DNA from: Prosopocoilus inquinatus
Lineage: Eukaryota; Arthropoda; Insecta; Coleoptera; Lucanidae
Direction: 5' to 3'
Length of the DNA stretch: 64,000 bases
NCBI GenBank assembly: GCA_036172665.1
Contig: CM069871.1
Location: 4,588,001 to 4,652,000, forward strand
In this document: positions 35,820-47,688 of the stretch, piece after piece
Numbering within the stretch: the first letter of the stretch is position 1
Layout: each line of letters opens with the position of its first letter
Notes under the pieces: generated by a model
Databases searched by the model: none
Told to the model about the DNA's origin: nothing
What the model saw: only the letters and a program-made list of their open reading frames with translations
Program-made: the position numbers and the translations under genes

Positions 35820-36000
35820 AAAGCTCACCACCACCGTCGCGGCGACGGCGACGGCGTATACCATTAGATCTCATTCAAAAATCGGCGCCTTGCTTTTAGT
35901 CAGTTCGTCAAATTTAGTCGGTCAGTCAGCGGCGGAAGATCTAAATCCGTAACGGCGTCGCGGCGCATGCTGGTGGTTGTTGCAACGCCAGTCGGTCCTG
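35820..36000 (+). promoter_or_regulatory. CAP: CpG-rich island: candidate internal promoter of CAP-like gene
   Basis: In a locus that is otherwise AT-rich, this stretch holds dense CpG (GTCGCGGCGACGGCGACGGC; GTAACGGCGTCGCGGCGCAT). It also has several initiator-like TCAGT sites (35900-35927: GTCAGTTCG, GGTCAGTCAGC) typical of TATA-less insect promoters. It lies about 110-290 bases ahead of the first-exon ATG at 36110. Exact start site unknown. Confidence 0.6.
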
Positions 36001-36109
36001 TGCACTTCAATGTGTTGTATACGCCGTCGTAAATCTGTGTGACATGTGGGGTTGAGTTTTTTTTTTATTGTTGTGCCTGCCTTCTGGCTTCACAGAGAAA
36101 CAGACAGAC

Positions 36110-36155
36110 ATGATCGCCCCTACGCCGACTTTTAAAGCAACAGCACCGACTTCAG
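36110..36155 (+). CDS. CAP: CAP/SORBS-like gene, alternative first coding exon
   Basis: ATG at 36110 begins a 15-codon frame (MIAPTPTFKATAPTS) that ends in phase 1 at a donor (TTCAG|GTGAAT). Joined to the acceptor at 58105 it reads ...ATAPTS-G-VWSPGQQQ without a stop. It has the same exit phase as the giant exon at 18997-21960, so either can feed exon 58106. The upstream CpG-rich island supports a separate promoter, giving a short isoform that starts close to the SoHo region. A T/C tract with CACAG at 36092-36096 might be an acceptor for a more distant untranslated exon. In that case the island and the ATG exon would be separate exons. The ATG context (AGACATG) is acceptable. Confidence 0.68.
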
Positions 36156-36572
36156 GTGAATATTATAAAAATAACAAAAATTTCTTACCTTCCATGTTGT
36201 TAGAAGTGAAATCTGATAACGTTTCACTGTTGCCTGTATAATTCGTTCTTTATTTATAAAACATGGAAATCATAAAGCGGCGATGTGTCCAAGTTTATTT
36301 ACAGTTTGTTTTTTTGGCATTAGTTCGAATTGCGTAAATTGCGTAAGAAACCTTGTAGTCAATTGAATCTGTGTTCACTTTGATCCTTAATACATATTCT
36401 ATTCTTTTGTCTTCCTCCATGTATACTATAATTTTTTTAAATTCAAATATAACGCGCACTACTTGACTTATCCAATCGAATGTATTCTATTTTTCTTTTT
36501 TGAATTTTTATAAATCCAGACGAACAGGTTTTTTTTAAAATTAATTTTGCTTGAAACTATTGCGGAACTTGG
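36156..36572. other. CAP: Intron DNA after alternative exon 1
   Basis: No features seen. Long introns here continue to 58105. Confidence 0.4.
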
Positions 36573-36850
36573 TTTAATAAAGCGAAGAAAATCTCAAACG
36601 TATATTCAATTACATCGAGACTGTTATCACCCTGTATAACGTTCAGCGAATTTATATTGACGTGAAATGATAGTCCTCCTTGGGATTGCTTTCGTTTTGT
36701 AATTAATTTGATTTAATAAAGCGAGGAAAATCTCAAACGTATATTCAATTACATCGGGATTGTTATCACCCTGTATAACGTACAGCGAATTTACAGTGAC
36801 GTGAAATGTGAAGTCCTCCTTGGAGTTGCTTTCGCTTTGTAATTAATCGT
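36573..36850 (+). repeat. 139-bp tandem duplication
   Basis: Two copies, 36573-36711 and 36712-36850, share TTTAATAAAGCGA, CTCAAACGTATATTCAATTA, TTATCACCCTGTATAACGT and GACGTGAAATG. The copies differ at a handful of positions. Confidence 0.9.
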
Positions 36851-37849
36851 TGGAAAATGTACAGTTCAGACCGTTTGCCAATTCAAACAAATTTGAATTA
36901 ATTCGAAAGTCTTCAAGCCAACCAAATTAAACCTTTCCAGAAAAAATAAAATGAAACTAGCTCAATTACTGCTGGAAATTTTGGTAAAATAAAAATTGAA
37001 AAGTCAAATCGCATACAAAACTGAACGTAATTTTTTTTTTTAATTTTCTATTTCTAAATAATGTCTTGTCTGTTTAGGAAAAATAAAAAAAAATCATTGA
37101 GGAATGTGTGTACGTGAATACTACACGTAATAAACAATAAATAAAAAAAGACAGAACTACACTATCGGTACGAATAAAAGTAACCCGTGATTAGTATATC
37201 ATCCTGGATTACGTTAGATAATTGAAAATATGCATTACGGCTGTAAATTAAATTAATTCTTTTTAAATCCAAGAATTTTAATTCCTTGTTTTTAATCTTG
37301 TATTAATTCTTTCGTGAATATTATTTTTTAGAAGTGTGTTCCTACGAGGAGAATAAAATTCTCAAAGAAAAAGAAAAAGAAACTGAAACTAAATTTATTA
37401 ATCTGTATACCGTGTGTTTCGTTTTGATTTGGAAACGTGCGCGTATTTTTTTTCCTCCAGTTGTATACTATTGCATTTTAAGTCCTTCATTTTGTAATAA
37501 GGGCGTTTCTCTTCTCTCTTGTCTCCGCCTTTTCTTCTAATTTCAATGAGACAGTCGTTATGCCATAGGCTACAAAGTCCCAAATACTGAATTTGAAAAA
37601 TTTGTCTGTTTTGGAAGGTGTAACCCAGGAAAGAAAAGGAATTCATTTGTAACAACACCAATTAAAAAATGAGGTTCTTGTTTCCGCTTGTCGTCAGAGC
37701 TTTTGCAATTTTTTTTTTGCATGTCGTAAATTATTTATCCTCCTTCTTTTATTGTAAACTGTTTCACCCCAACTGCTCATTTCCTTTCCCATTTTTTTCT
37801 GCGCTTGCAAAACACTTTTTATTTCGTCTCTTTTGATTGCGTTTGTTCT
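36851..37849. other. CAP: Intron DNA without exon
   Basis: AT-rich. Open frames at 37334-37661 on both strands have biased composition and no splice context. Confidence 0.4.
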
Positions 37850-40110
37850 TCAGATCAAGGTCCTTTTTAAAACCTACCAACCTTCAAGTTTTTTTGGGCA
37901 AATGCTTTTGATCTTTTGCCCAAATCATCCTTTTTGCCTCTCTTCCTTTTTAAAAATTTCTGATCTGTCTTCTTGATGGCTCTAAATTAAACCAAGTGTT
38001 CTTCATCTTCAGCCGCAGATCATCCTTTTCGCCTTTCTTCCTTTTTAAAAAATTCTGATTTGTCTGCTTTATTGCTCTAAATTCAACATATCCCATCCTG
38101 ATTTTTGTTTGTTGGTTTTGGATGCGATTGCTTTTCTTCTTCTTAAGCCCTAATCGTACTTCTTGCCTCACTCTTCCTTTTTTTAAATTTCTGATTTGCC
38201 TTGTTTTCCTGGATGTTTCTTCCTTGCAAAACACTTGATTTACTCACAATGATTTACTCGATCCTTCATCCTCCTCGTCGTTCTAGATTTTTAATTCCTG
38301 TGTTAATTTGGGTTTCCCAATTTATCTTGGGTCTTCCTCTTGGACTTTTCATTATTAAATCAGGTCCCCAAATTTTTGCTTTTCCCACGGGGATGTTTTC
38401 GTCTCTCTTTACCACCATTTTGCTTTAAAATATGTTTGAAAATGTCTTCAGTCTTTCTTTTTTGTTTGACTAATAACTTCGTGGGTCATTATTTTTTCCG
38501 TTTTCCTTCTTTCGGAGTTACTATCCAAGTTGCCACTTTCACCAGCTTTTTATTGACGTTGGGGATGATGTGAGCTCCGCCATAAACTTCTTATCTTATA
38601 CTTTTTTCTTGTATGTTGGTTCCGAATGCAAGTAGTTTTGTTCTTCTCCAAATTTTGTCGTTGTTCATTGTTAATTCATTTGCTCCTCAGTTCTTCTTCT
38701 ATTCTTCCTGATTCAATATTAAGCGACCTTTCATTGAGAACGGAATGGTTTCTTTCTCCGCCGATCCTCTCCTGACTTGTCAGTTTCTTCTCATTTGTTG
38801 ATTTTGTATGCGCTTGCATTTGTCCTTCTTCAGCCCAAAACATCCTTCTAGTCTCTCTCTTCATTTAACAAAAAAATCTGATTTATCTTCTTCGTGATTT
38901 TCAATTCAACTCTCGTGACTTTTGTTTGGTGGTCTCGAAAAATGTCCGTAAGGTTGCCTTTGTTTCGCTTTCCGACGAAAAAAATTATATCAAAATCAAA
39001 ATTTATTTTGTTCTTCAAGCCAAACCATCCTTCTAACCTCACTCTTCGTTTTAAAAGATTCTGATTCATCTTCTTCGTGATTTTCAATTGAACCAATCTT
39101 CTCTTGACGTTTGTTTGATGATCTCGAAAAAGCATTGACTTTGTTTCGCTTTTCGAAATTGAAAAAAATTGATATTAAAATCGAGTATTCCCAAAACCTT
39201 CCTACCTTCAAGCTTTTTAGACAAAAGAAATAACACATCGACTCTATCCAACTCTATCTCTAGAAACTTCCAAATGTATTCGCTTCGCTAGACTATGTTG
39301 TTCAAGTCGCTCGTTATTAAAAGTATATAAAACAGTGCATCTCTTTTTGATTCTTACTAGAGATGACTGGGGCACCCAATACCGACCCTTCGAGCCACCC
39401 TTATTATCTCGGGAATGGCTCTGGATGGAGATAGGGATCTCTGCTTTTCAACATTCGGTTCGTCCAGAAAGAGTTCCATAAAGTTGTTTTTTTTCCGCTT
39501 TCCGACGAGAAAAACGATATCAAAATCGAATAATCTCCAAGCCTACCCACCTTCAAGTTTTCTGGGCAAGTGCTTTTGTTCTTCTTTAGCTCAAATCATC
39601 GTCTCTCCCTCTTCCTTTTGAAAAATTTTTGATTGCCTTCTTTATGGCTCTAAAATGAACCAATCCCATCCTGATTTTTTGTTTGTTGGTTTTGGATGCA
39701 GTTGTTTTTTGTCCTTCTTAGGCCCTAGTCGTCCTTTTGGCCCTTTTTCCCTTTTTTTAAAAAAATCCGATTTGTCTTCTTCATAGTTTTCAATAATTGA
39801 ACAAGGCCAAAGTTTTGGCTTCGTCAATCTTCCTTGATTCGAGATTTTCTTTTTGTAAGTTTGTTGGTTTTGGATGTGGTTACTTTTGTGCTTGTCCAAC
39901 CCAAATTATCCTCCAGGTCTCACTCTTCCTTTTTTAAAAATATCTGATTGACTGTCTTCTTCATGGCTTTAAATTGAACCAATCCTCTCTTGACTTTTGT
40001 TTGTTGGTTTTGGATTGTCCTTCTTCAACCCAAACCATCTTTCTGGTCTCACTTTCACTTATTTTTAAAAAATTTCTGATTTGTCTTCTCCATAGTTTTC
40101 AATGGAACCA
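37850..40110 (+). repeat. Diverged pyrimidine-rich tandem array
   Basis: A loose unit recurs with variable spacing (about 100-250 bp): CTTCAAGTTTTTTGGGCAAA, then TTGTTCTTCTTNAGCCCAAA, then TCATCCTTCTNGCCTCNCTC, then TTCCTTTTTAAAAATTTCTG, then ATTTGTCTTCTTCATGGCTC, then TAAATTGAACCAATCC. TTTGTTTGTTGGTTTTGGAT is often inserted. Clear occurrences are near 37870, 37935, 38030, 38110, 38170, 38830, 39000, 39570, 39680, 39905 and 40020. A separate stretch (38945-39240) carries a degraded variant with CTTTGTTTCGCTTTCCGACG. Confidence 0.7.
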
Positions 40111-41601
40111 CGTCAGAGTGCTGTTTCCCGTACAGAAAGACGCTGTTGCTGCTGTTCTCTGTAATGAAGAACGAAACGCCAGCAAAGATTTTTTTTTCTG
40201 CCTAAAACTATGAAGCAAGCAGGTGGATGAAGAAAAGAAATTTTGAAGTTTATCTTCTTTGTCTTCCTAAGTAAACTTCTGTCACCTCCTCTGTCCTGTT
40301 ACATGTTTGGCTTATGACGTGTACGTGACCTACATGTCCTGGCTTTATTTATTGTATTCTGCTTTTAGCAACTTTTAGCAACTGTTAGATTCCATTTTAA
40401 ATAAAAAAATCAAATTTGGTGACATAATAAATTTTATTAAATGAGGAATATGTCGAAGTGATGGTTTTGTCAGATACGACTTCTACGCTTAACAGGGCAG
40501 TACTGGGAATTTATTTTTGAAGACTTTTTGTTGATAGTGTCGTGTCTGTCTCTTTTAATTCCACTTCCTTTCTTGCTATCTTTCTTGCTGTTTGTCCTAA
40601 ATTCTTTACTGGATGTACCTTTTTGCTGTCATGTGACCAAAATTTTTAATTTGAAAGGAATATTTATTTTGGACATTCAATATTCAGAAAAAAAAGGAAA
40701 TGTGGGTTCTCCCCCCATTTCTTTCCTCGGGACTTTTTTAACAAGACGGAAAATGCAACCATTGCCCCATCCAACCGAAAATTAAGAAAAAAGGAAATAT
40801 GGGTTATTGCTGTATTCGTTTCCTCCGGACCATTTTTTTTTTTTTTTTGCAAAACGGAGAACGCAACCGCATACAAATTAGGTAACAAAAATAAAAGTGA
40901 GCCAGAATAGGGCTTACATAATCCGAATGCACACAGCATTAGCAACAAGTTCAAGCGACAGGAAGTACATGATTTGCGAAGGACATTCCGGCTCTATTTT
41001 AAGAGCTCGTCGTTTGCTGTTATTTTCAGTTGAAGCGGAAGCAATACACATTCTGTCAATTACCTACTCTTACTCTTACTCTTGGTCCTTAATCTCCATC
41101 TCCATCCACGAATTTCCTCCATTATGTAATCACCGCCATTAAATTTTTCACACCCCATTACACACAGGCAAGCCTGAGAAAACATTTTCGTTTTACATTT
41201 TGTTTTTCGTTGATGGTCGGTTGCTGGTTGGTTGGTTGCAACTGTTAAATAAATGTGAATTTATGCGTGCGTGTTGTTGTTGCTGTAAATTTTATTTACC
41301 AGGTAGCATCCGTATGGACGTTTCGAATTAATATTCACACCTGTCACGAATAATTTGTATCACGTCCAACACGGCCTAATTTATGGAAGTGTGCGGATAA
41401 TTTTAATTAATGCAAAAGTAGTTCGTGCTGGAATTACAAAGTCGAATCTAAACCAGAAGAATCAGGTTTATATTTTTTTAATTGCACATACTGTCTTTAA
41501 AATTAAAATAAAAAGCATGAGAAGTCATTTTTTGACATAGAAATAGAAATCGTCGCCGACTACGCTTGTTGGTATCGTAAGATAGGCAACTTGTATTGCT
41601 T

Positions 41602-41718
41602 CTAAGGGCAAGAACGCGGGAAATACGTGTATTTTCCCGGTTGTTCTGTAAAGTAGGCTGGTGATTTCGTATGACGCATTTTTCCATAGGAATTGACGGT
41701 TACTTGCCCTTAGGTGTC
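41602..41718. mobile_element. Possible small MITE
   Basis: CTAAGGGCAAG at 41602 is inverted as CTTGCCCTTAG at about 41705-41717. An internal palindrome (GGGAAATACGTGTATTTTCCC) lies between. No duplicated flank was found. Confidence 0.3.
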
Positions 41719-41918
41719 GTGTGGGTTGCCTAACTTACGTTGCCAACGCGGATGCCCTATAATTCGCATGCGAAAGCGCGCTTCATACTCTAAGCTTCTT
41801 GATCACTCCATTATCATTCCCATTGGCCATTCGATTGACGTGAGCTATGATCATGCGCACTGTATCCTTAGGTAAATCATTTTGATCGCAACGCCTCCTA
41901 TATTAATTGAACAAACCA

Positions 41919-41960
41919 AACGTTTCGATATTTAATACACACTAGCAATCTTCTTCATAT
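41919..41960 (-). mobile_element. Penelope-like terminal motif (minus strand)
   Basis: On the minus strand: TGAAGAAGATTGCTAGTGTG followed by TATCGAAACGTTTGG. The two boxes and their order match those at 852-888 and 17510-17545. Confidence 0.4.
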
Positions 41961-42197
41961 TCTTTGTTCTCTTTTTTTTCCATCTGGTAGTACGAAGACT
42001 ATTAGAAATATTATCTACCTGGTCATGAAAAAAGCAATCGACACACTCGAGCACAATTTGTTAAATAGTGACCTTACGGAAAAAAATAACTAATTGAGCA
42101 TTTTATAAGTTACACCTATTGTGAAGAAAATTGAGTAATTTAAAGTTAAGAGTATCCCAGCGTTATAAAATTCTTGATAAAAGAGGGTCATTTGGTC

Positions 42198-43525
42198 ATG
42201 AGTCAAAAACAATTGGCGAGAGAATGGTTATACCTTCTATAGAAATGTTGCACCATGTCGTCATTTTTAAGTTAAAAAAAAAATGTTGGTTCAAACAGTT
42301 TCTGTGAGGACGTGAGAATCTATTGAAGATGATCCCATGAATAAGAATACCAAAAACGCGAACAAATGGTGAAATGAGACAAAAATTTGAAACCGTGGTT
42401 CTCGAGGGCCGTCATGTGAAGCTCTCCACTAAAAAGAATTCGTGAGGGAATGGTTGCGCTCTATAGAAATGACGCACCGTCATTTTACATTTACATACAA
42501 AATGTTGGTTCAAGCAGTTTCAGTGAGGACGTGAGAATCCATTGAAGACGATCCCATGAATGGAAAGACCAAAATCGCCCAACAAATGGTGAAATGAGAG
42601 AAAAATTTGAAGCCATGGTTCTCGAGGGCCGTCATGTGAAGTTCTCCACTAAAAAGAATTCGTGAGGGAATGGTTGCGGTCTATAGAAATGACGCCCCAT
42701 CATTTTACATTAAAAAAATGTTGGTTCAAACAGTTTCGGTGAGGACGTGAATCCATTGTGGATGATCCCACGAATGAAAAAACCCAAAACGCCAACAAAT
42801 GGTGAAATGAGACAAAAATTTGAAGCCGTGGTTCTCGAGGGCCGTCATGTGAAGCTCTCCAGTAAAATAAATTCGTGAGGGAATGGTTGGGGTGTTTAGA
42901 AATGAGACCCCATCATTTTACATTAAAAAATGTTGATTCAAGTAGTTTCGGTGAGGACGTGAGAATCCATTGAAGACGATCCCATGAATGAAAAGACCAA
43001 AAACGCCAACAAATGGTGAAATGAGTGAAAAATTTGAAGCCGTGGTCCTCGAGGGCCATCACATGAAGGTCTCCACCAAAACCAATACGTGAGGGAATGG
43101 TTGCGGTCTATAGAGATGGTGCACCATCATTATACATTTAAAAAAATTTTGGTTCAAACAGTTTCGGTGAGGTCGTGAGAATCCATTGAAGATGATCCCA
43201 TGAATGAAAAGACCAAAAACGCCAACAAATGGTGAAATGAGAAAAAACTGAAGCCATGGTTCTCGAGGGCCGTCACGTGAAGCTCTCCACTAAAAAGAAT
43301 TCGCGAGGGAATGGTTGCGGTCTATAGAAATGAGGCCCCATCATTTTACATGAAAAAATGTTGGTTCAAACAGTTTCGGTGAGGTCGTGAGAATCCTTGA
43401 AGATGATCCCATGAATGAAAAGACCAAAATCGCCCAACAAATGGTGAAATGAGAGAAAAATTTGAGGCCATGGTTCTCAAGGGCCATCGTGTGAAGATCT
43501 TCACCATTAGAATTATCTAAACCTA
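42198..43525 (+). repeat. ~215-bp tandem array derived from mariner transposase
   Basis: About six copies start their GTGAGGACGTGAGAATC core at 42304, 42523, 42739, 42950, 43168 and 43379. Read with frameshifts, each unit encodes pieces typical of a mariner transposase N-terminal (helix-turn-helix) region: WFKQFR, GRESIEDDP, and KFEAVVLEGRHVKLS. Units are about 90% alike by eye and none is open. The array leads straight into the single-copy catalytic relic at 43540-44087. Confidence 0.8.
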
Positions 43526-43539
43526 TCGTAATAACCATA

Positions 43540-44087
43540 TTATAAAGTCATTTGGAAATTTTGAACGAGGATTCTATCTTTCTGGCACGAATTGTGACGA
43601 GTGATAAGACTGAACGAAAGACCTGAAACAAAATCTGAATCCAAAAAAATGGGTTCATAAAGGGCGTCCACCTCCCAAAAAAGGGCACGGACGCAACCAT
43701 CCGCTGGAAAATTGACGCCAACGATTTTTTGGGACACGAATGGCATCGTTCTCATCGAATACATGCCAAAAGGTACCACTTATGCCAACTCTTGAAAAAA
43801 TCTGCGTAGAATAATTGATCAGAAAAGAACCAGTTTCGTGAATCAAGAGGTGTTTTGTTGCCCTGCACCAATCTGCCAAAATCAGAGCAATTGTGCAGGA
43901 ATGCAGCTTGGAAGAGGTTGACCATCCACCATACAGTCCGGTCTGATCTTTATTTCTGCAGATTTTTAAAGAAATACCTTCGAGGACCTCGCTTTGATTA
44001 GGATGATAGCCTAAAAGCAGCGGACCAAGAAGAAACATTTTTTTTACAAGAGTATAATATTTGAAGGTCCACAGATTTAGTTGACCC
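43540..44087 (+). pseudogene. Mariner transposase relic (catalytic part)
   Basis: Plus-strand translation across shifts and stops gives ARIVTSDKT (counterpart of the first catalytic Asp block, GDE in active copies), WVHKGRPPPKKGTDAT, KIDANDFLGH, CRNAAWKR, VDHPPYSP and KKYLRGPRFD. All are landmarks of mariner-family transposases in their normal order. Multiple frameshifts and stops show it is inactive. Long minus-strand frames over this interval are shadows. Confidence 0.8.
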
Positions 44088-44113
44088 ATGGCTTGGTTTG
44101 CGATCTTCTTTCA

Positions 44114-45625
44114 TTATCTTCTATCCTTTGCTTTTTCCCTCCATTGTCTTATATTTATCTTTTTTATATCATTCTCTTCTTCCTTCTTCCAACTTTGTCT
44201 TGGTCCTGGTCTGCCTAATCGTTTCCTTCCTCCGATACTATGTGTCACCATCATCTTCAGGGTTCTGTTGTCATCCATCCTTATCATATGACCCATCCAT
44301 CTTATCCGCTGTACTTTGAACAAAATAGATGAACTTTTCTGACACTTTTCGTTTGATTTCTACTTTACTCTCAGATTATCTCAGATCGATATGTTAGGTT
44401 TATCATTGCTATCAACTTTCCAGAAATATTCCTTTTTCTTAGTTCCCGTGTAAGAGTTGTTCTCTATCCACCCTGTCACATGCTTGTTTGAAGTCCACAA
44501 ATAGTGCAAAGGTTTTTTTCTTCTTTTGTTCAAAACTTCTGCCTCTTTCAGTATAAATATTTGGTCTACTACTTCTCTTCCCTTTCTGAATTCTGCTTTG
44601 TACTCTCCTATTACCTCGTCTGATTCGTTAATAAGTCAGTTTTTATACTAATGGCCAGTATTATGTATATTACGTCCGGTAAAGCTATTGGTTATTGGGT
44701 GTTTCTCACATCTCGATTTTCCTCCTGGCTTGTAAATTGGACACACCATTGCCTCACTTCATTGTTCTGGTATCCGTTTTTGTTGCCAAATGTTGTCTAA
44801 AACTATTTTAATCTTTTCTCTTCCGTATTTTATCCTTATCCCCTCTTGCACTTTTATTGGTCCTTAGTTTATTAATAATTTACTTAATTTCTTCTTTAGA
44901 TGGCGCTTGTCTTTCTTTTCCGTTCCACATTTTCAGTTTTAACTCCGTTTCTCTCTCATGTCCTGGTTCTGCCTTTCCTCTCGTGTTATTCAACAATTTA
45001 TCAAAATATTGCTTCCATTTTTGTCTTCATCTGCTATGAATCCTCCATTTTCGTCTCTGCAGAATCTAATTTCTTGTTTGTATCCATTTTTTTTTCTTCT
45101 CTTAATCCTGTGTATATCTTTCCAATCTTCTCATTTTTTAAATTTTCTTCTAGTTCCATTACCTTCTGTTTTCGATTATTCCTTTTCTTACGTATTTTTA
45201 CATGCTTTCCTCTTTTTATGGTATTTTCGTCTATTTTCTTCCATTCCGTTTTCGATCGTCTCTAATCTTGCATTATTTCCCTTTTGTCGTTTATTCCTTG
45301 GAGGTCTCGTCAAACTTTTGTCACTTTTTCTTGACTCACTCCTTTTTTCCTAATTATCTTACTGCACATGGCATCATTTTTGGTTTCATTTTTTCCCATA
45401 TTTCATTTATGTTTCCCCCTTCTCCATTTCCTTCTTTAGCAGTTTCTTATAGTTCTTTTTGCTTTCCTCTTCTTTTAGCCTTATTGGCACCGTTCTATTT
45501 GTTCTTCTGGTATTCTTTTTTTATCGGAATAACCTGTTTTATTTTAATTCCTACTAAAAATGTCATTTTACGTTTAACGTGCTATTTTCTTCACTTTGTT
45601 CACTATTAATAAGTGATCATCCAAG
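44114..45625 (-). pseudogene. Non-LTR retrotransposon relic (endonuclease end to RT C-terminus)
   Basis: On the minus strand, from 45625 downward: DDHLLIVNKVKKIAR (end of an endonuclease domain), later KWKQYFDKLLN, then GEYKAEFRKGREVVDQIF (RT block with the GFRxGRSTxDQIF pattern), HYLWTSNKHVT-like (degraded FVDFKQAYD), and finally RWMGHMIRMDDNRTLKMM with GRKRLGRPGPRQSWKKEE (post-RT C-terminus) at 44114-44323. Frames change repeatedly and the catalytic Asp pair is not visible, so it is dead. It abuts the mariner relic. Confidence 0.75.
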
Positions 45626-47680
45626 TTCCTAAGGAACAAGGGCATAAGCAATGACTTAAGTTCATTGGAGGACAAATGATCCAAGTGCGTTGATGTGAGG
45701 CGTGAAGGGGGACAACATTGAAAAATGAAAAAAGGTATAATATTTTATAGGCTTCTTTTCTAGTGGCCCTCGTATGAATTGTTTCAGTTTGTTTGTACTG
45801 CAGGTGTTGCATGACTTACCGTTTTCCAGTCTCCAACAGTAACACATCACTTCTATTTATACCCAGTTTTTGATTAGGTCATAAAATCGATTTGATTAGC
45901 AATGCATACAAACGTTTTAACAGTTTAAAAATAAATTTGAATTTCAAAACAGTATCTATTTTTATTCTATTTAAAAGCAACTTTAGACTTAAAATATTTT
46001 CAAACGCTTCTCATCTGGATTCCCCATTCACGTTACTCTAAAAAATCGAAATATTTGGACTTCTCCTTGGTTTGAGTGATTCTGATTAAATCTCTTCTAA
46101 ACAGAAATGCCAGAGGTGATGGCGCTTCTCTTTCTGACTGACGACAGGAATAAGAATTCGGAAAAACAAGTCCGAGTTACATCATTTCTGATAGATATGT
46201 TCGTAGCTTACGGTGTTGTTTATTTTTGTTCGCAAGAAGTGTGTGTGTGTGTTTGTGTGTGTGTACACAGCGAGGATGAATGTTGAAAATTCGCGAATAA
46301 CACGCTCGGTGTATGCATGTATGAGTCCGGAAAGGCTTCATTTATTTGTAAAGGTCAGGTCGCACCTACGCCAAAAATTTATGGTGACATAAAGCGGGTG
46401 CATCATCAGGGTATTAATAGTTGTATGGGCGAAGTGGTGAAACTTCGTAAGCAAATGGATTTAGAATTACGTGAACGTAATATACAAATTAAAATAGAAT
46501 CTTATACAACGGAATGGTTAAATTTTTAAACAGCTTTATAATCGACGTTCCACTGTATCGATTGATAACTTTTTGTTTCCCACTGGGGAAAAAAATCACT
46601 ACCATTTCTTGAAGGTATATCATAGTGAAAACAAACTCCCGGTTGATTTTGGGGATACTAACGTAAATTATAGGCGGTTCTAAATATAAATAATCCAAAA
46701 GCAAAATACGTTTTGGCAGGTGTAACAGACTAGACGGAAGTGTCGTAAGAGAAACGGTCGACGGCGGAACCGCCAGAAATTAGACGAAAATACTTCTTTC
46801 GGGTCATTAGAGAGATCAACCGCCTGATGATGTTGATGATGAAAATATAACTTACGCGATTTCGTAACTTGTGTAATGTCTTCCCGACTCCGAAGAACCG
46901 TGCTAATAAAATAAGGCCGACGATGCATGCACGCATGCTATAAGTAGAAACTCTTTTAAGCGCAAGAAATAGATTAGGTTAGTCGGCTGAGGCTAAATCT
47001 GAAGCCATTCAATTTTGTAACTTGTGCCAAAACGGGTTCTGAATAATTTCCTCAATTTGATACTTCTTATTTGCGTTGATTCGTTAGACTTGTTTTAAGT
47101 TTTATTTTTAGTAGTTGGAGAACTTTCCTCCTGGGATTCAATCGATCAATTTGCCTTGATTAATTGTAAGTCATTTACAAGATGAATTGAATTAGTGTAA
47201 GTAAATAAATAGTACATAGTAAGTAATTTCAGTTTGAATGGCCTTATGTAAAGCCTAAGACCATCCGCTCTCTACTAATAATAGCACAAGAATTAATTCA
47301 AATTCTTAATGATAAATGGTGCAAGAATTTATTCATATTCTCAATGATTAATGGAGCAATAATTTATTCAAATCCTTATCAATTGGAGTGGTTATGTTAC
47401 CCGATTAGCGAAGCCGTTGGTATGGTTGCCTATATTAAATTAGATAAAGAAATTAAAAAAATTGTACAAATGATTTTTCTTTTTCTAGAAATTTTAATAA
47501 CGTAAAATAAGAGCAACGATAAAGGCATTCTCTTTACTCGCATTAAAAAAAAATGACGGTTTTTATACAATACTAACGGTGAAGAAGGAATTTATTAATA
47601 ATTAAATAAATTGAAATAATGATGTTACCGCATTAGCAAAGCTGTTGGTTTGGTTGCCTATATTTAGTAATTTTTGGGAA
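45626..47680. other. CAP: Intron DNA without supported exon
   Basis: It contains a (GT)n tract at 46233-46266 and an unrecognised 70-codon open frame at 46317-46529 (+). No splice sites or domain raise that frame above background. Confidence 0.4.
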
Positions 47681-47688
47681 CTCTATAC
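47681..47688 (+). repeat. Left target-site duplication of element B
   Basis: CTCTATAC, matched by CTCTAGAC at 50691-50698 (7 of 8). Both fit the nnnTAnnn preference described for Buster-type hAT elements. Confidence 0.6.

Larger units (their letters stand above)
40111..42197. other. CAP: Intron DNA without exon
   Basis: No coding exon supported. It contains a small inverted-repeat structure (41602-41718) and a minus-strand Penelope-like motif (41919-41960), listed separately. Open frames at 40528-41142 lack similarity. Confidence 0.4.

Noticed and set aside
43655..44089. 144-codon minus-strand open frame
   Set aside because: It is antisense to the mariner catalytic relic, whose plus-strand translation shows the family landmarks.
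44857..45609. Several overlapping Phe/Ser-rich plus-strand frames that look like membrane proteins
   Set aside because: They are antisense to the non-LTR relic, and pyrimidine-rich DNA always translates as Phe/Ser/Leu.
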